Positions 9,380 through 20,854 are shown, numbered from the stretch's first letter. The stretch is 64,000 bases of DNA from an uncultured Alphaproteobacteria bacterium (GCA_902618535.1 CACNAV010000003.1:1-64000), one strand, 5' to 3'. Translations and numbers: made by a program. Notes: generated by a model from the sequence alone, not told the origin.

Positions 9380-10090
9380 ATGACTAAAGCACACAAACTT
9401 TTTCTAAAGTGGTTACTTCAATTTAATCTTATTTTCTTTTTTATTTTCTTTGCATTTGATCAAGGCTTAATTTTAAAGATTCTTTCTTCAGATAAAAGTT
9501 ATATTACCAGCTTAATTCTATTAATTTTCATTTTAGTGAGCGGACATTGTGCTTTCTTTACATTTAAAGTTTCACAAGAACTTAATAAAGCTCACATCAT
9601 AAAAAAAAGCCTGCTCAATGAAAATGTAAAATTAAAGATTATTGATGAAAGCCTTATTCTTACATCTAAGGGTGAAATATCCGGCGGCATTGTTTGTGAT
9701 TATTTTAAAGATTTAATTGGATTAAAAAAAAATGGAGCATCTTCACATGTACAAATTCTTGATACTTATGTAAAGAAAGCTAATGGTTTTTTTGAGTTTG
9801 GATGGTTTTGTTCAGATATTATGCTTAAACTAGGTCTAATAGGTACTGTAATTGGTTTTATAATAATGTTAAGTTCTCTAGCTGATATCACTACTTTTGA
9901 CGTAACCCTTCTTCAGGGAGTTCTTACAACAATGGGTAGCGGTATGGGTGTAGCACTTTACACAACACTCTCTGCGCTTGTAACAGGAGTTTTGATTGCA
10001 GTTCAATATTACAATTTAGAATCTGGCTGTGAGGAACTTTTTTCTGTGCTAAATCAAATCTCAGAAGTTAGTATAGACAACAGTATGTGA
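9380..10090 (+). CDS. MotA/TolQ/ExbB-like proton channel protein
   Basis: A 236-residue protein with four predicted membrane segments at about residues 12-32, 42-62, 151-168 and 188-209. The last two carry the family pattern: LGLIGTVIGF at 151-160, then a threonine- and glycine-rich helix ending TTLSALVTGVLIAV. The 85-residue stretch between the helix pairs should be cytoplasmic, as in ExbB and MotA. Such proteins form pentameric channels that turn ion flow into mechanical work on an ExbD/TolR/MotB-type partner. The next gene, 1 base downstream, encodes such a partner. There is no tonB, tolA, pal or flagellar gene nearby, so the machine it powers is unknown. Confidence 0.78.
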   Translation: MTKAHKLFLKWLLQFNLIFFFIFFAFDQGLILKILSSDKSYITSLILLIFILVSGHCAFFTFKVSQELNKAHIIKKSLLNENVKLKIIDESLILTSKGEISGGIVCDYFKDLIGLKKNGASSHVQILDTYVKKANGFFEFGWFCSDIMLKLGLIGTVIGFIIMLSSLADITTFDVTLLQGVLTTMGSGMGVALYTTLSALVTGVLIAVQYYNLESGCEELFSVLNQISEVSIDNSM

Positions 10091-10091
10091 C

Positions 10092-10688
10092 ATGTCTTAT
10101 TCCGGAAGAAGATTAAGGGCTGATCCCTTTACAGACTTATTATTCAACGTATTGTTATCTTTTACATTACTGATGTTTCTTGCTATAATTTTCATGAATC
10201 CTATTCCCAAAACTGGGGTTATTAACCCCAAGGCAGAATACATAATAACAGTAAGCTGGGCTGATAATAATCCTGATGATATTGATACTTATGTTCAAAA
10301 TCCAACCGGGGGGTTAGTTTGGTTCAGAAGTAAAGAATCCGAGTTTGTTCATTTAGATAGAGATGACAGAGGATTGCTAAACGATACTATTATGGTAAAT
10401 GGTGAAGAAATACAAAACCCACTTAATCAAGAAGTAGTAACATTACGTGCCGTTGTTCCAGGCGAGTATATTGTAAATATTCATTACTATGCAACAAAAA
10501 CCAATCAACCAATCGATGTAAATGTTAAAGTTGAAAAGGTAAACCCTCAACTTGAGGTGATTTATTACGGAACAATTAATTTAGAGAAAAAAGGTGTAGA
10601 AAAAACTGCAACAAGATTTAATATAACACAAGACGGAATAGTTAATGTGACAGGTAACTTATTCAAAAAACTTGTACCGGAGAGCTAA
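10092..10688 (+). CDS. ExbD-like stator arm with beta-rich periplasmic domain
   Basis: A 198-residue protein with one membrane helix (about 16-35). Immediately before it is DPFTDLLFN, matching the PFxD motif of ExbD; Asp15 is in the place of the proton-carrying aspartate. After the helix there is no ordinary ExbD periplasmic fold. Residues 48-198 look beta-rich, with DDIDTYVQNPTGG and later LDRDDRGLLND, similar to DUF2135-type domains of the pattern DxDxxVxxPxG. I infer a proton-driven arm that carries a putative ligand- or calcium-binding beta-sandwich. It lies between the channel gene and a two-helix membrane protein, at 1- and 5-base spacing. Confidence 0.65.
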   Translation: MSYSGRRLRADPFTDLLFNVLLSFTLLMFLAIIFMNPIPKTGVINPKAEYIITVSWADNNPDDIDTYVQNPTGGLVWFRSKESEFVHLDRDDRGLLNDTIMVNGEEIQNPLNQEVVTLRAVVPGEYIVNIHYYATKTNQPIDVNVKVEKVNPQLEVIYYGTINLEKKGVEKTATRFNITQDGIVNVTGNLFKKLVPES

Positions 10689-10693
10689 AACAA

Positions 10694-11215
10694 ATGAGCA
10701 CAGAAGTATTTTTTATTATTATATGTTACGTTTTTATTGGTTTTTTACTTATTTTATTCAACCTAAGAACAACCTACCACTGGATTATAAAGTCCTCATT
10801 AATAGTTTTAACTTTAGGTTTTTACATATTTACATACAAATCATTCACAAATTTAGTGGGTTGGCCTACTAGTGCCTCACTTCCGGAAAGATTTAGGCTT
10901 ATCTCAGCTCAAATATATGAGCCGAGCGCATTATTAAATACTGAAGGGGCAATTTACCTTTGGGTAACTAATATGGACGATTTAGCTGGTCTTGGAGTAC
11001 CAAGATCATTTAAAATAAATTACAACAAAGAATTACATGAAAAAGTTTCAAAATCATTAGTCAATCTTAAAAATGGTGTACCTCAAATGGGAGAAAATTT
11101 AGACGATGAAAAAAAAGGAATAATTTCAAGTGTTCTAAAAAAAGAAAAAACTACTACGGTAAGTACAACATTAAACTTTTTTGATATGCCTAACCAGCTA
11201 TTACCTGAGAAATAA
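10694..11215 (+). CDS. Conserved membrane protein of the ExbB/ExbD-like operon
   Basis: A 173-residue protein of no family I can name. Two hydrophobic segments lie at about 5-21 and 33-50. A mostly polar periplasmic part follows, with WPTSASLPERFRLISAQIYEP and GAIYLWVTNMDD, then GLGVPRSFKINYNKELHEKV. The C-terminal 50 residues are lysine- and threonine-rich and probably flexible. The gene is 5 bases after the ExbD-like gene and its stop overlaps the next start by one base. That position suggests a fixed subunit of the same envelope complex. Confidence 0.6.
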   Translation: MSTEVFFIIICYVFIGFLLILFNLRTTYHWIIKSSLIVLTLGFYIFTYKSFTNLVGWPTSASLPERFRLISAQIYEPSALLNTEGAIYLWVTNMDDLAGLGVPRSFKINYNKELHEKVSKSLVNLKNGVPQMGENLDDEKKGIISSVLKKEKTTTVSTTLNFFDMPNQLLPEK

Positions 11216-11907
11216 TGCGTTTTTTAGTATTAATTTTATTCATAGTTTCTTGTTCTGAAAATTCCTCACAATACTTTCCATTAGATAAGGTTAAAACATG
11301 GTCTTACAGTGTAGAAATAATCCCCGAAGTTGAAAACAGGGCCTTATACAAAAAAACTCATCTATCGATGGGTGAAAAAAAAATATCATTAAATGAGGAA
11401 AAAAAAAAGCTGTTTCCTATTCTAAGGGAAGACGGAACAACACTTTATTATGAAATTCTTGATGATGGTATCTACAGAGTTGGAAAAAAGTTTCTTAAAG
11501 AAAAGAGCATAAAAACTGAAAGTAAAAGGATGGTGTTACCTATTCCATTGACGCTTGAGAAAACTTGGAATGTAGACAGTGAAACTTATTTAATTTTAAG
11601 AAAGTATCCTTACTATGACTATAGGGCTACAACAAATTTTAAACTCAACTACAAAGTTGCTTCTATGAAAGAAACAGTTAATACACCCTCTGGAACTTTT
11701 AAGGATTGCATATTAATTATTGGTAACGGGGAAACAAACTTCATTGGTAACAATGAAATAGGATCTATTGGTATAAAGATTTACTCCAAAGAATGGTATT
11801 CAAAAGCAATTGGTTTAATCAAGATGGAAAGGATAGAGGAAACTGACACAGATTTATTTGGAACAACTAAAATGGTTCAACTTCTTGAAAGTTACCAAAA
11901 ATTTTAA
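11215..11907 (+). CDS. Putative lipoprotein of the ExbB/ExbD-like operon
   Basis: A 230-residue protein with a short hydrophobic leader and a lipobox-like FIVSC ending at Cys13, followed by serine and asparagine, which predicts a lipid anchor. The rest is a beta-strand-rich sequence with charged turns (ILREDGTTLYYEI, VNTPSGTFKDCILIIG). The VxTPxGxFxDCxxV pattern recurs in conserved exported proteins of unknown function. The start overlaps the previous stop by one base and the stop abuts the PerM-like start. I infer a periplasm-facing component of the operon; no enzymatic motif is visible. Confidence 0.6.
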   Translation: MRFLVLILFIVSCSENSSQYFPLDKVKTWSYSVEIIPEVENRALYKKTHLSMGEKKISLNEEKKKLFPILREDGTTLYYEILDDGIYRVGKKFLKEKSIKTESKRMVLPIPLTLEKTWNVDSETYLILRKYPYYDYRATTNFKLNYKVASMKETVNTPSGTFKDCILIIGNGETNFIGNNEIGSIGIKIYSKEWYSKAIGLIKMERIEETDTDLFGTTKMVQLLESYQKF

Positions 11908-12918
11908 ATGAACTTTTTGAATATATTGGTAACCGCTGTAGTAGTTTTTTTTCTGCTACATTTTGGTAAATTCATTTTAATACCCCTATTTTTTTCATTA
12001 TTTTTTTACGTTATTTTAAATTCTATTTCAAATGACCTAATTAGTATTTCAAACAAAGTAAATATAAAAATAAGTGAATTTTCATCCCACGTTATATTAT
12101 TTTCAATTTTTATTTTTTTTGTTTATTTTTTTTTCAAAATTTTAAAAGCCAACATTTCTAATATCATAGAAAACATAGATCTATACCAAGCAAATTTAAA
12201 TCAACTGCTATTTTATTTTTCAAAGACTCCTTTAAATAATTTATTTAATGAATCAATAATTATGGAAAACTTTAATTTAATGGATATTTTCACTTATGTG
12301 TTAAATATGGTAACTAGCTTTGCAGGTAGTTTTTCAATGATAATTTTTTTGCTAATTTTTTTAGTAATTGAAAAAAAGTTTTTCAAACTAAAGATAAGTA
12401 AAATAACAAAAAATAAAAATAAACTTAAAGTTTTCTCAAATATAAATGAAGATATATACAATTATTTTAGAATAAAAGCCTTTACTAGTTTTTTAACTGG
12501 AATGTGTACTTTTATTATTTTAATTTTTTTTAACAGCGATTTAGCCATTGCTTTTGGAATTCTCTCTTTCTTTCTTAATTTTATTCCTTACATAGGTTCC
12601 TTAATATCAATATTGTTGCCAGTAATTTTCTCTATAGTAGAAAATTTTAATTTCATGTACTCAATTATAATCTTTGCTTTACTTTTTCTTACTCATTTAT
12701 TGATTGGAAACCTTTTGGAAAATAGATTAATGGGTAAAGCACTAAACATTAGTCCAATAGTTCTCTTAATTTTCTTATCAGTCATGGGAAAACTTTGGGG
12801 AATATCTGGAATGTTTTTGAGCGTACCAATAATAGTTATTTTAATTATCATCTTTAATAATTTCAAACAAACTAAGAATATTGCTATACTTTTATCTGAA
12901 AAAGGAGACATAAAATAG
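11908..12918 (+). CDS. AI-2E/PerM-family membrane transporter
   Basis: A 336-residue protein with about eight hydrophobic segments and the family's C-terminal signature, here FFLNFIPYIGSLISILLPV, then LLENRLMGKALNISPIVLL and GMFLSVPIIVIL. The family (PerM, TqsA) is proposed to export small molecules such as AI-2 or to act as a permease; no substrate can be named from the sequence. It is translationally adjacent to the lipoprotein gene (TAA then ATG), so it may belong to the operon or simply be co-transcribed. It converges on rodA with 5 bases between stops. Confidence 0.78.
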   Translation: MNFLNILVTAVVVFFLLHFGKFILIPLFFSLFFYVILNSISNDLISISNKVNIKISEFSSHVILFSIFIFFVYFFFKILKANISNIIENIDLYQANLNQLLFYFSKTPLNNLFNESIIMENFNLMDIFTYVLNMVTSFAGSFSMIIFLLIFLVIEKKFFKLKISKITKNKNKLKVFSNINEDIYNYFRIKAFTSFLTGMCTFIILIFFNSDLAIAFGILSFFLNFIPYIGSLISILLPVIFSIVENFNFMYSIIIFALLFLTHLLIGNLLENRLMGKALNISPIVLLIFLSVMGKLWGISGMFLSVPIIVILIIIFNNFKQTKNIAILLSEKGDIK

Positions 12919-12923
12919 AGGCT

Positions 12924-14021
12924 TTAATAATTTGTTTTTAATTTCCTATCCATTGATAAAATTAGACCAAAACCAATAAAATAAGTAATCATTGAAGAAC
13001 CGCCATACGAAACTAGCGGAAGAGGCAGTCCAACAACCGGAAGAAGTCCAATAACCATTGACATATTTATCATTGCTGCAAAAAAGAAATTAGAAATCAA
13101 GCCATAGGCAAGGACTCTGTTAAAAAAATCACGATTAAATTTATTCGCAATATTATATGTTATCGACGTGATAACAATAATAAGTCCAACTACAGAAAGT
13201 GTTCCTAGAAAACCAAACTCTTCTCCCAACATTGAAAAAATAAAATCAGTATGCTTTTCAGGTAAAAAATCAAGGTGAGATTGTGTTCCTTTCATCCAAC
13301 CTTTTCCAAAGACTCCACCTGATCCTATTGCAATTTGAGACTGTATAATATGGTAACCTGAACCAAGAGGGTCATTTTCAGGGTTAAAAAGTGTAAGTAT
13401 TCGTTGTTTTTGATAATTCTTTAAAAGAGACCACAAATAGGGCGCAATCATAAGCATTACAAATCCTATAGAAGCAAAAAATTTCCAACTTAAACCAGCT
13501 ATGAAAAAAATTAAAAAACAAATGAAAAGTATAATCGCTGCAGTTCCCAAATCAGGTTGTCTTAAAATTAATCCTACAGGAAGAAGTACAATCAAAATTG
13601 GTAAAACTAAAAAAAAATAATCGCTGGGATCTTTAATTTTTTTTTCATCAAAAAATTTTGCTAATGATAAAATAATAAAGATTTTCATAAATTCTGAAGG
13701 TTGAAAATAAAAACCTGATATTTCAATCCACCTTCTTGATCCCTTCCCTATGTGACCATAAAAGGAAGCCCACACTAGTAAAATTAAAAAAATTAAATAA
13801 AAGTAAAATGCATTTTTTTTCCAAAAATCCATATCTATGAGAGAAACTATAATCATAATTATTAAACCAAAAAAAACTTTGGTTATATGATTAAAAAAAA
13901 CATTCATTTCCATTGCTGATGTAGCACTATAAATCATTACAATTCCAACAAAAGATAAAAAGCTAACTAAAAAAAAATAAAGCCAATTTAAATTTTTTAA
14001 TTTTAAAAAAATTTCATTCAT
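12924..14021 (-). CDS. rodA: Rod-shape SEDS peptidoglycan polymerase RodA
   Basis: A 365-residue SEDS-family integral membrane protein with about ten hydrophobic segments. Diagnostic stretches are GKGSRRWIEISGFYFQPSEF, then LRQPDLGTA, and near the end GLPLPLVSYGGSSMI. RodA polymerises lipid II glycan strands for lateral wall growth and works with the PBP2 encoded just upstream, whose stop it overlaps by 4 bases. Position at the end of mreB-mreC-mreD-mrdA identifies it as RodA rather than FtsW; the FtsW paralogue is at 56621. Confidence 0.93.
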   Translation of the reverse strand: MNEIFLKLKNLNWLYFFLVSFLSFVGIVMIYSATSAMEMNVFFNHITKVFFGLIIMIIVSLIDMDFWKKNAFYFYLIFLILLVWASFYGHIGKGSRRWIEISGFYFQPSEFMKIFIILSLAKFFDEKKIKDPSDYFFLVLPILIVLLPVGLILRQPDLGTAAIILFICFLIFFIAGLSWKFFASIGFVMLMIAPYLWSLLKNYQKQRILTLFNPENDPLGSGYHIIQSQIAIGSGGVFGKGWMKGTQSHLDFLPEKHTDFIFSMLGEEFGFLGTLSVVGLIIVITSITYNIANKFNRDFFNRVLAYGLISNFFFAAMINMSMVIGLLPVVGLPLPLVSYGGSSMITYFIGFGLILSMDRKLKTNY

Positions 14022-15802
14022 TGTTTTTTCAAAAAATTTTTTAGAGAAAATTTCATTACTTTTTTGGCGATTGGTGCAGCTACTTTTGATCCGCTACCCA
14101 TATGTTCTGCAATAACAGTTATTGCAAATTTTGGGTTATTGTGAGGGGCAAAACCCGTAAAAATTGAATGATCTCTAAGTTTATAAACAATTTCCTCATT
14201 TTTTAAAACTCCCAACTCTCTTTCTTCTTTTGAAATTTTTCTCACCTGTGAGGTTCCTGTTTTACCAACCAATTTATATTTTCCAGATATTCTCGAAGAA
14301 TAGGCTGTACCTTCATATTCATTGACTACTGAATACATGGCATTTCTCACAAAGGCTAAATTCTTCATAGAAACCTCAGTATTTTCAAAAATATTATCTG
14401 GACTATATAAAATTTTGGGCTTAATTTTTTTTCCGCTAGCTAAAGTCGCCGTCATATTAGTTATTTGTAACGGTGTAGCCAACATAAACCCTTGACCAAT
14501 TACTGTGATAAGAGTTTCACCTTTTTGCCATCTTTCGCCTTTATTTTTTTTCTTCCACTTTCTGTTGGGCATTATTCCAATTAGTTCGTTTGGAATATCA
14601 ATTCTTGTTGAAACACCTAAGGAAAAATTTTTAGAAAATTCAGACAAAGAATCAACATCAATCAACTTGGCAAGATTGTAAAAATAGCAATCACAAGATT
14701 TTTTAATTGCATCCTTTAAGTCAATTAAGCCATGCCCCTCCTCTTTCCAACAATGAAAATTTCTATCACCAAATTCGGTAAAACCTGAACAAAAATATTT
14801 TGTATTGGGATTAAAATTTAGGTGTTCCAATACATACAAAGCTGTGATTAATTTAAATGTCGATCCAGGCGCATACAGGCCAGCAATACACCTATTTAAA
14901 AGTGGTTTTGATTCATCATTAACAAGTAATTTCCATTTTTCAGCAGTAACGCCATCACTAAATTCATTGTTATTAAATGAAGGGGTTGAGAGAAGACAAT
15001 TGACTCCTCCATTTTCACAATCAATCATAACAACAGCCCCATTAATATCTTTAAACAAGGAATAAGCATATTCTTGAATGGGAGCAATAAGATTAGTTTT
15101 TAAATTTTCTCCAGGAATAGAAATTTTTTTATTTAATTCTTTTTTAATTCTTCCCTTTGAGTTTGTCTCAAGTTTGATCCATCCATCTTTACCTAATAAC
15201 TTTTTATCAAATAATTTCTCAATTCCTGAAATACCAAACTTTAAGTTATTAAGTTTTTTATCTTTTAAATCTTTTCTATATCCAACATACCCAATAACAT
15301 GCGAAAAAATAAAATTATTTTTATATGATCTTGCCCTTTCTTGGTTAATAATTAAAAAAGGGAAATTATTAGAAATTAATTCAAACCTCTCAAGTTGACT
15401 CCAATCTAAGTTCTTTTTCATAATTATAAAATCAGACAAATCTTTATTTTTAATATTTTCTTTTAAATCTGCTAAGTCTTGTTCAGAAAATTTAATCACA
15501 TTACTTAGGCTAGATATATAATCATTAATAAGATCTACTTTTTCTCTAAAAATATTAAGCTGAAAATCTGCTTTATTTAGAGCAATTGGGTTATTATAAA
15601 GATCGTAAATTATACCTCTTTCTGGATAGAGAATTTTAACTTTTATTCTGTTTAAATCAGATAATTTTCCATACTTTAATTTATCAAGAATTTGGAGGTG
15701 ATATAATTTCCCAAAAACAATCAAAGTGAACAAAGTTTTTAAGCCACCCAAAACAAAAGACCTTTTACGCAGTAATTGAGAATTATCTTTACTATCAATC
15801 AT
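14018..15802 (-). CDS. mrdA: Penicillin-binding protein 2 (elongation transpeptidase)
   Basis: A 594-residue class B PBP. It has a short cytoplasmic tail, a membrane anchor at about 18-33, a PBP dimer domain, then the transpeptidase domain with the active serine in STFK at 314-317, an SCD second motif (KKSCDCYFYNLAK) and a KTGT third motif (GKTGTSQV). It crosslinks peptidoglycan in the periplasm during elongation, paired with RodA. The length is near the norm. It overlaps mreD by 8 bases and rodA by 4 bases, inside the elongasome operon. Confidence 0.94.
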   Translation of the reverse strand: MIDSKDNSQLLRKRSFVLGGLKTLFTLIVFGKLYHLQILDKLKYGKLSDLNRIKVKILYPERGIIYDLYNNPIALNKADFQLNIFREKVDLINDYISSLSNVIKFSEQDLADLKENIKNKDLSDFIIMKKNLDWSQLERFELISNNFPFLIINQERARSYKNNFIFSHVIGYVGYRKDLKDKKLNNLKFGISGIEKLFDKKLLGKDGWIKLETNSKGRIKKELNKKISIPGENLKTNLIAPIQEYAYSLFKDINGAVVMIDCENGGVNCLLSTPSFNNNEFSDGVTAEKWKLLVNDESKPLLNRCIAGLYAPGSTFKLITALYVLEHLNFNPNTKYFCSGFTEFGDRNFHCWKEEGHGLIDLKDAIKKSCDCYFYNLAKLIDVDSLSEFSKNFSLGVSTRIDIPNELIGIMPNRKWKKKNKGERWQKGETLITVIGQGFMLATPLQITNMTATLASGKKIKPKILYSPDNIFENTEVSMKNLAFVRNAMYSVVNEYEGTAYSSRISGKYKLVGKTGTSQVRKISKEERELGVLKNEEIVYKLRDHSIFTGFAPHNNPKFAITVIAEHMGSGSKVAAPIAKKVMKFSLKNFLKKQ

Positions 15803-16292
15803 TTAATCTTCCAAACATTACACTCAATTTTTGTACTAAAGAATAAAAAAGCGGAAACAAAATTATAGATAAAACAACACTAATCGAGTTTTTATAGATT
15901 GCATAAGAAAAATCCTCTAATAAAAAATTAATCAAAAATAAACTCATAAAATAAAAGATTAAAACAATAGAAAACTTTATCCAAATATTATTTAAATAAT
16001 TTGCAGCTATAAATCCGACATTATTATTACTCAAGTGATACATGCCCAAAAAAAATAAAGGGGTAATTCCAACAATCCCATCCTTGAGAAAATCATAGAA
16101 TAACCCAAAAAAAAGAAGCCATATAGGCCTAAATTTATCACTATCATGCTGAATCCACGAATAAATTATTGTGAATGTCATCAGAGGTTTTACTAACTCA
16201 TTATCAAAAAAATAAATCGGCGCTGCTTCTAAATATATAAAAAAGATTACAAAAACAAATGGAAATAACTTAGTTAAAATTCTACTAATCAT
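15795..16292 (-). CDS. mreD: Rod-shape-determining protein MreD
   Basis: A 165-residue protein with five or six hydrophobic segments. A segment reading RPIWLLFFGLFYDFLKDGIVGITPLFFL fits the weakly conserved MreD pattern (P..G..DxxxGxxxG). The family is too divergent for firm identification from sequence alone, but its place between mreC and mrdA makes it secure. It bridges cytoplasmic MreB to the periplasmic synthases. It starts 12 bases after the mreC stop. Confidence 0.86.
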   Translation of the reverse strand: MISRILTKLFPFVFVIFFIYLEAAPIYFFDNELVKPLMTFTIIYSWIQHDSDKFRPIWLLFFGLFYDFLKDGIVGITPLFFLGMYHLSNNNVGFIAANYLNNIWIKFSIVLIFYFMSLFLINFLLEDFSYAIYKNSISVVLSIILFPLFYSLVQKLSVMFGRLND

Positions 16293-16304
16293 TACTTTAT
16301 TTGA

Positions 16305-17147
16305 TTACTCCAGAATATTCTTAAAATCAAAAATCAAAATATTAACATAAATAGAGTCAGAAATTTTAGCAAACGGCTCTATATAAACATCGTCTAATGT
16401 TTTGATAACTTTCCCAACTGATATTCCTTTTTGAAAATAACCCGCAGCACTTGTTGTTAAAACTAGTTCTCCATGTTCTAATTCAAATGGTTTTTCTATG
16501 TGTTTTAAATGAAGTTTTTTTTCTCCGCCACCTTTGATAAAAAATGATTTTTTAGTTACTTTTGATATAACTGGAACTGTTGAGTCCTCATCTAAAATAG
16601 ACAGGACTTTGGAGGAGTATTTTCCTAATTCAGAAATCCTACCAATCATACCGTATTCATTAAAAACTACATCGTTAATTTTTAAACCATCGATAGTTCC
16701 AGCATCTATAAAAAATGTAAGATCATTACTTCTATATGGATTGATTAAAACTCTGGATGTAATTTTTCTGGCATAATCCTTATTTTCAACATTAAGAAGT
16801 TTCTTAAGTCTAAAGTTTTCAGTTTCATAAAAGTCACTTAGCCTTAATTTTTCTTTCAAATTTTTATTTTCAAGAGCAAGTTCCTTGTTAGATTGTTTCA
16901 AGTTAGTTAAATCATTTAAGTAATAAAAAGAATTATTGATGTATTCGAATGGTAACGTAATGATTTTTAGCCCAGGTTCGCTAAAAGAAATTACATAATA
17001 TTTTATGTTAATAAAAAAATTACTTTTTTGATTTGATGAAAAAAAAAAAAAAATACAAACCAATAGACAAAAAAACATCTCTAAACCATAAGAGTTAATA
17101 AGACTGGGTTTAAAACTTTTGGATGAAAAAGTGGCTCTTCTAGCCAT
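16305..17147 (-). CDS. mreC: Rod-shape-determining protein MreC
   Basis: A 280-residue bitopic protein. A cytoplasmic N-terminal stretch is followed by a membrane helix at about 26-40, a coiled-coil segment (about 75-100, NKELALENKNLKEKLR) and a beta-rich periplasmic domain with GLKINDVVFNEYGMIGRISE. MreC organises PBP2 and MreD around MreB filaments. The length is normal. It starts 1 base after mreB ends and is followed by mreD. Confidence 0.92.
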   Translation of the reverse strand: MARRATFSSKSFKPSLINSYGLEMFFCLLVCIFFFFSSNQKSNFFINIKYYVISFSEPGLKIITLPFEYINNSFYYLNDLTNLKQSNKELALENKNLKEKLRLSDFYETENFRLKKLLNVENKDYARKITSRVLINPYRSNDLTFFIDAGTIDGLKINDVVFNEYGMIGRISELGKYSSKVLSILDEDSTVPVISKVTKKSFFIKGGGEKKLHLKHIEKPFELEHGELVLTTSAAGYFQKGISVGKVIKTLDDVYIEPFAKISDSIYVNILIFDFKNILE

Positions 17148-17148
17148 A

Positions 17149-18195
<1,047 letters not shown>

Positions 18196-18235
18196 CTATT
18201 ACAAACTATTACATTTACTAAAAAAATCAATTTAA

Positions 18236-19810
18236 TTATATAACATGTTTATCGATGGTGCTATTTGAGGAATTTAAAATCTTTTTGGAATCTTTTGCTT
18301 TATTTTTTTTATTAATCAATTTATTCAATCCATCTATATAAGCTTTTCCAGAAGCTACCATAGTATCTATATCATTACCCACCCCTAGAACACTGACGCC
18401 ACCTTCTTCCAACCTAACGCTAACTTCCGCTTGTGCATCGGTACCCTTGGTAATTGCGTTAACCTGATAAACAGCTAAATGGGCTTTAATTGTAATAAGT
18501 TTTTTAATGGCTTTGAATACAGCATCTATTGGACCAGCACCGTCTGACTCCCCATTAAGTGTCTTGTTTAAATATTTTAATCTTACACTTGCTGAAGATT
18601 TCTGACTAGAACCACATTTAATAGATATATCTAAAAGTTCTATGTATTTCACTTTGGATATAGATTGTTCCTCATCAGCTAAAGCAAGTAAATCTTCCTC
18701 AAAAATCTGCTTTTTTTTATCTGCGAGTTCTTTAAACCTTTTGAATAATAAATTTATTTTATTATCGCTAAATTCATAACCTAATTCATTTAATTTAACT
18801 TTAAATGCATGTCTTCCAGAATGCTTTCCAAGAACAAGTTCAGACGAGGACAAGCCTACTGATTCTGGTGTCATTATTTCATAAGTATTTGTATGTTTCA
18901 ACATACCATCTTGATGTATTCCTGATTCATGCGCAAAAGCATTTTTTCCAACAACAGCCTTGTTTGGCTGGACAGTAAAACCAGTAATAGTAGACACTAA
19001 ATGTGATATATTTGTAATTTTTTTTGTATCTACATCAGAATAATAAGGAAGGCTATCTTTTCTAGTTTTTAAACACATAACAATCTCCTCGAGTGCAGCA
19101 TTACCCGCTCTTTCTCCAATACCATTTATAGTACATTCTACTTGCCTTGCCCCTCCAATAATTGCACTTAATGAATTTGAAACAGCAAGACCCAGATCAT
19201 TGTGACAATGAACAGAAATTATTGCTTTATCAATATTAACTACATTACTTTTAATTTTTTTAATTAATTCACCAAATTCACTTGGAATCGCATAACCCAC
19301 AGTATCAGGAATATTTATTGTTGTAGCACCATTTGTAATTGCTACTTCTATTGATTTGTACAAAAAATCGAGATCAGTTCTAGATGCATCTTCAGGTGAC
19401 CATTCTATATCACTAGTATATTTAGCCGCTCTTTTAATACTTTTTTTGATTGCATCTATTACTTCGTTTCTATCCATTTTCAATTTATATTTCATGTGTA
19501 AATCACTTGTGGATATAAATGTGTGTATTCTGTTTTTTTTAGCGTGCTTTAATGCCCCACCAGCTGAATCAATATCTTTATTATTGGCTCTAGCTAAACC
19601 ACATACAGTCGAATATTTACATATTTTAGAGATCTTACTAACTGCATTAAAATCACCATCAGAGGCGTAGGGAAAGCCAGCTTCTATAATATCAACTTTC
19701 ATTGAATCCAAGTTTTTGGCAATTAATAACTTATCTTCCACGGACATTGATGCTCCTGCAGATTGCTCTCCATCTCTCAGAGTAGTATCAAAAATTATTA
19801 TCTTTTCCAT
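18236..19810 (-). CDS. leuA: 2-isopropylmalate synthase
   Basis: A 524-residue enzyme that condenses acetyl-CoA with 2-oxoisovalerate, the first committed step of leucine synthesis. The N-terminal TIM barrel carries FDTTLRDGEQSAGASM at about 6-21 and the metal ligands in SVHCHNDLGLA. GIHQDGMLKH follows in the linker. The C-terminal third is the LeuA regulatory domain for leucine feedback. It is the long bacterial form. It lies 12 bases after ilvC and upstream of mreB, an order common in alphaproteobacteria. Confidence 0.96.
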   Translation of the reverse strand: MEKIIIFDTTLRDGEQSAGASMSVEDKLLIAKNLDSMKVDIIEAGFPYASDGDFNAVSKISKICKYSTVCGLARANNKDIDSAGGALKHAKKNRIHTFISTSDLHMKYKLKMDRNEVIDAIKKSIKRAAKYTSDIEWSPEDASRTDLDFLYKSIEVAITNGATTINIPDTVGYAIPSEFGELIKKIKSNVVNIDKAIISVHCHNDLGLAVSNSLSAIIGGARQVECTINGIGERAGNAALEEIVMCLKTRKDSLPYYSDVDTKKITNISHLVSTITGFTVQPNKAVVGKNAFAHESGIHQDGMLKHTNTYEIMTPESVGLSSSELVLGKHSGRHAFKVKLNELGYEFSDNKINLLFKRFKELADKKKQIFEEDLLALADEEQSISKVKYIELLDISIKCGSSQKSSASVRLKYLNKTLNGESDGAGPIDAVFKAIKKLITIKAHLAVYQVNAITKGTDAQAEVSVRLEEGGVSVLGVGNDIDTMVASGKAYIDGLNKLINKKNKAKDSKKILNSSNSTIDKHVI

Positions 19811-19822
19811 ATTGAAATAATA

Positions 19823-20854
<1,032 letters not shown>

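Noticed and set aside
9380-10688. Zorya-type defence pair (ZorA/ZorB)
   Set aside because: The channel protein lacks the long coiled tail of ZorA, the partner lacks an OmpA/peptidoglycan-binding domain, and no helicase or nuclease gene follows.
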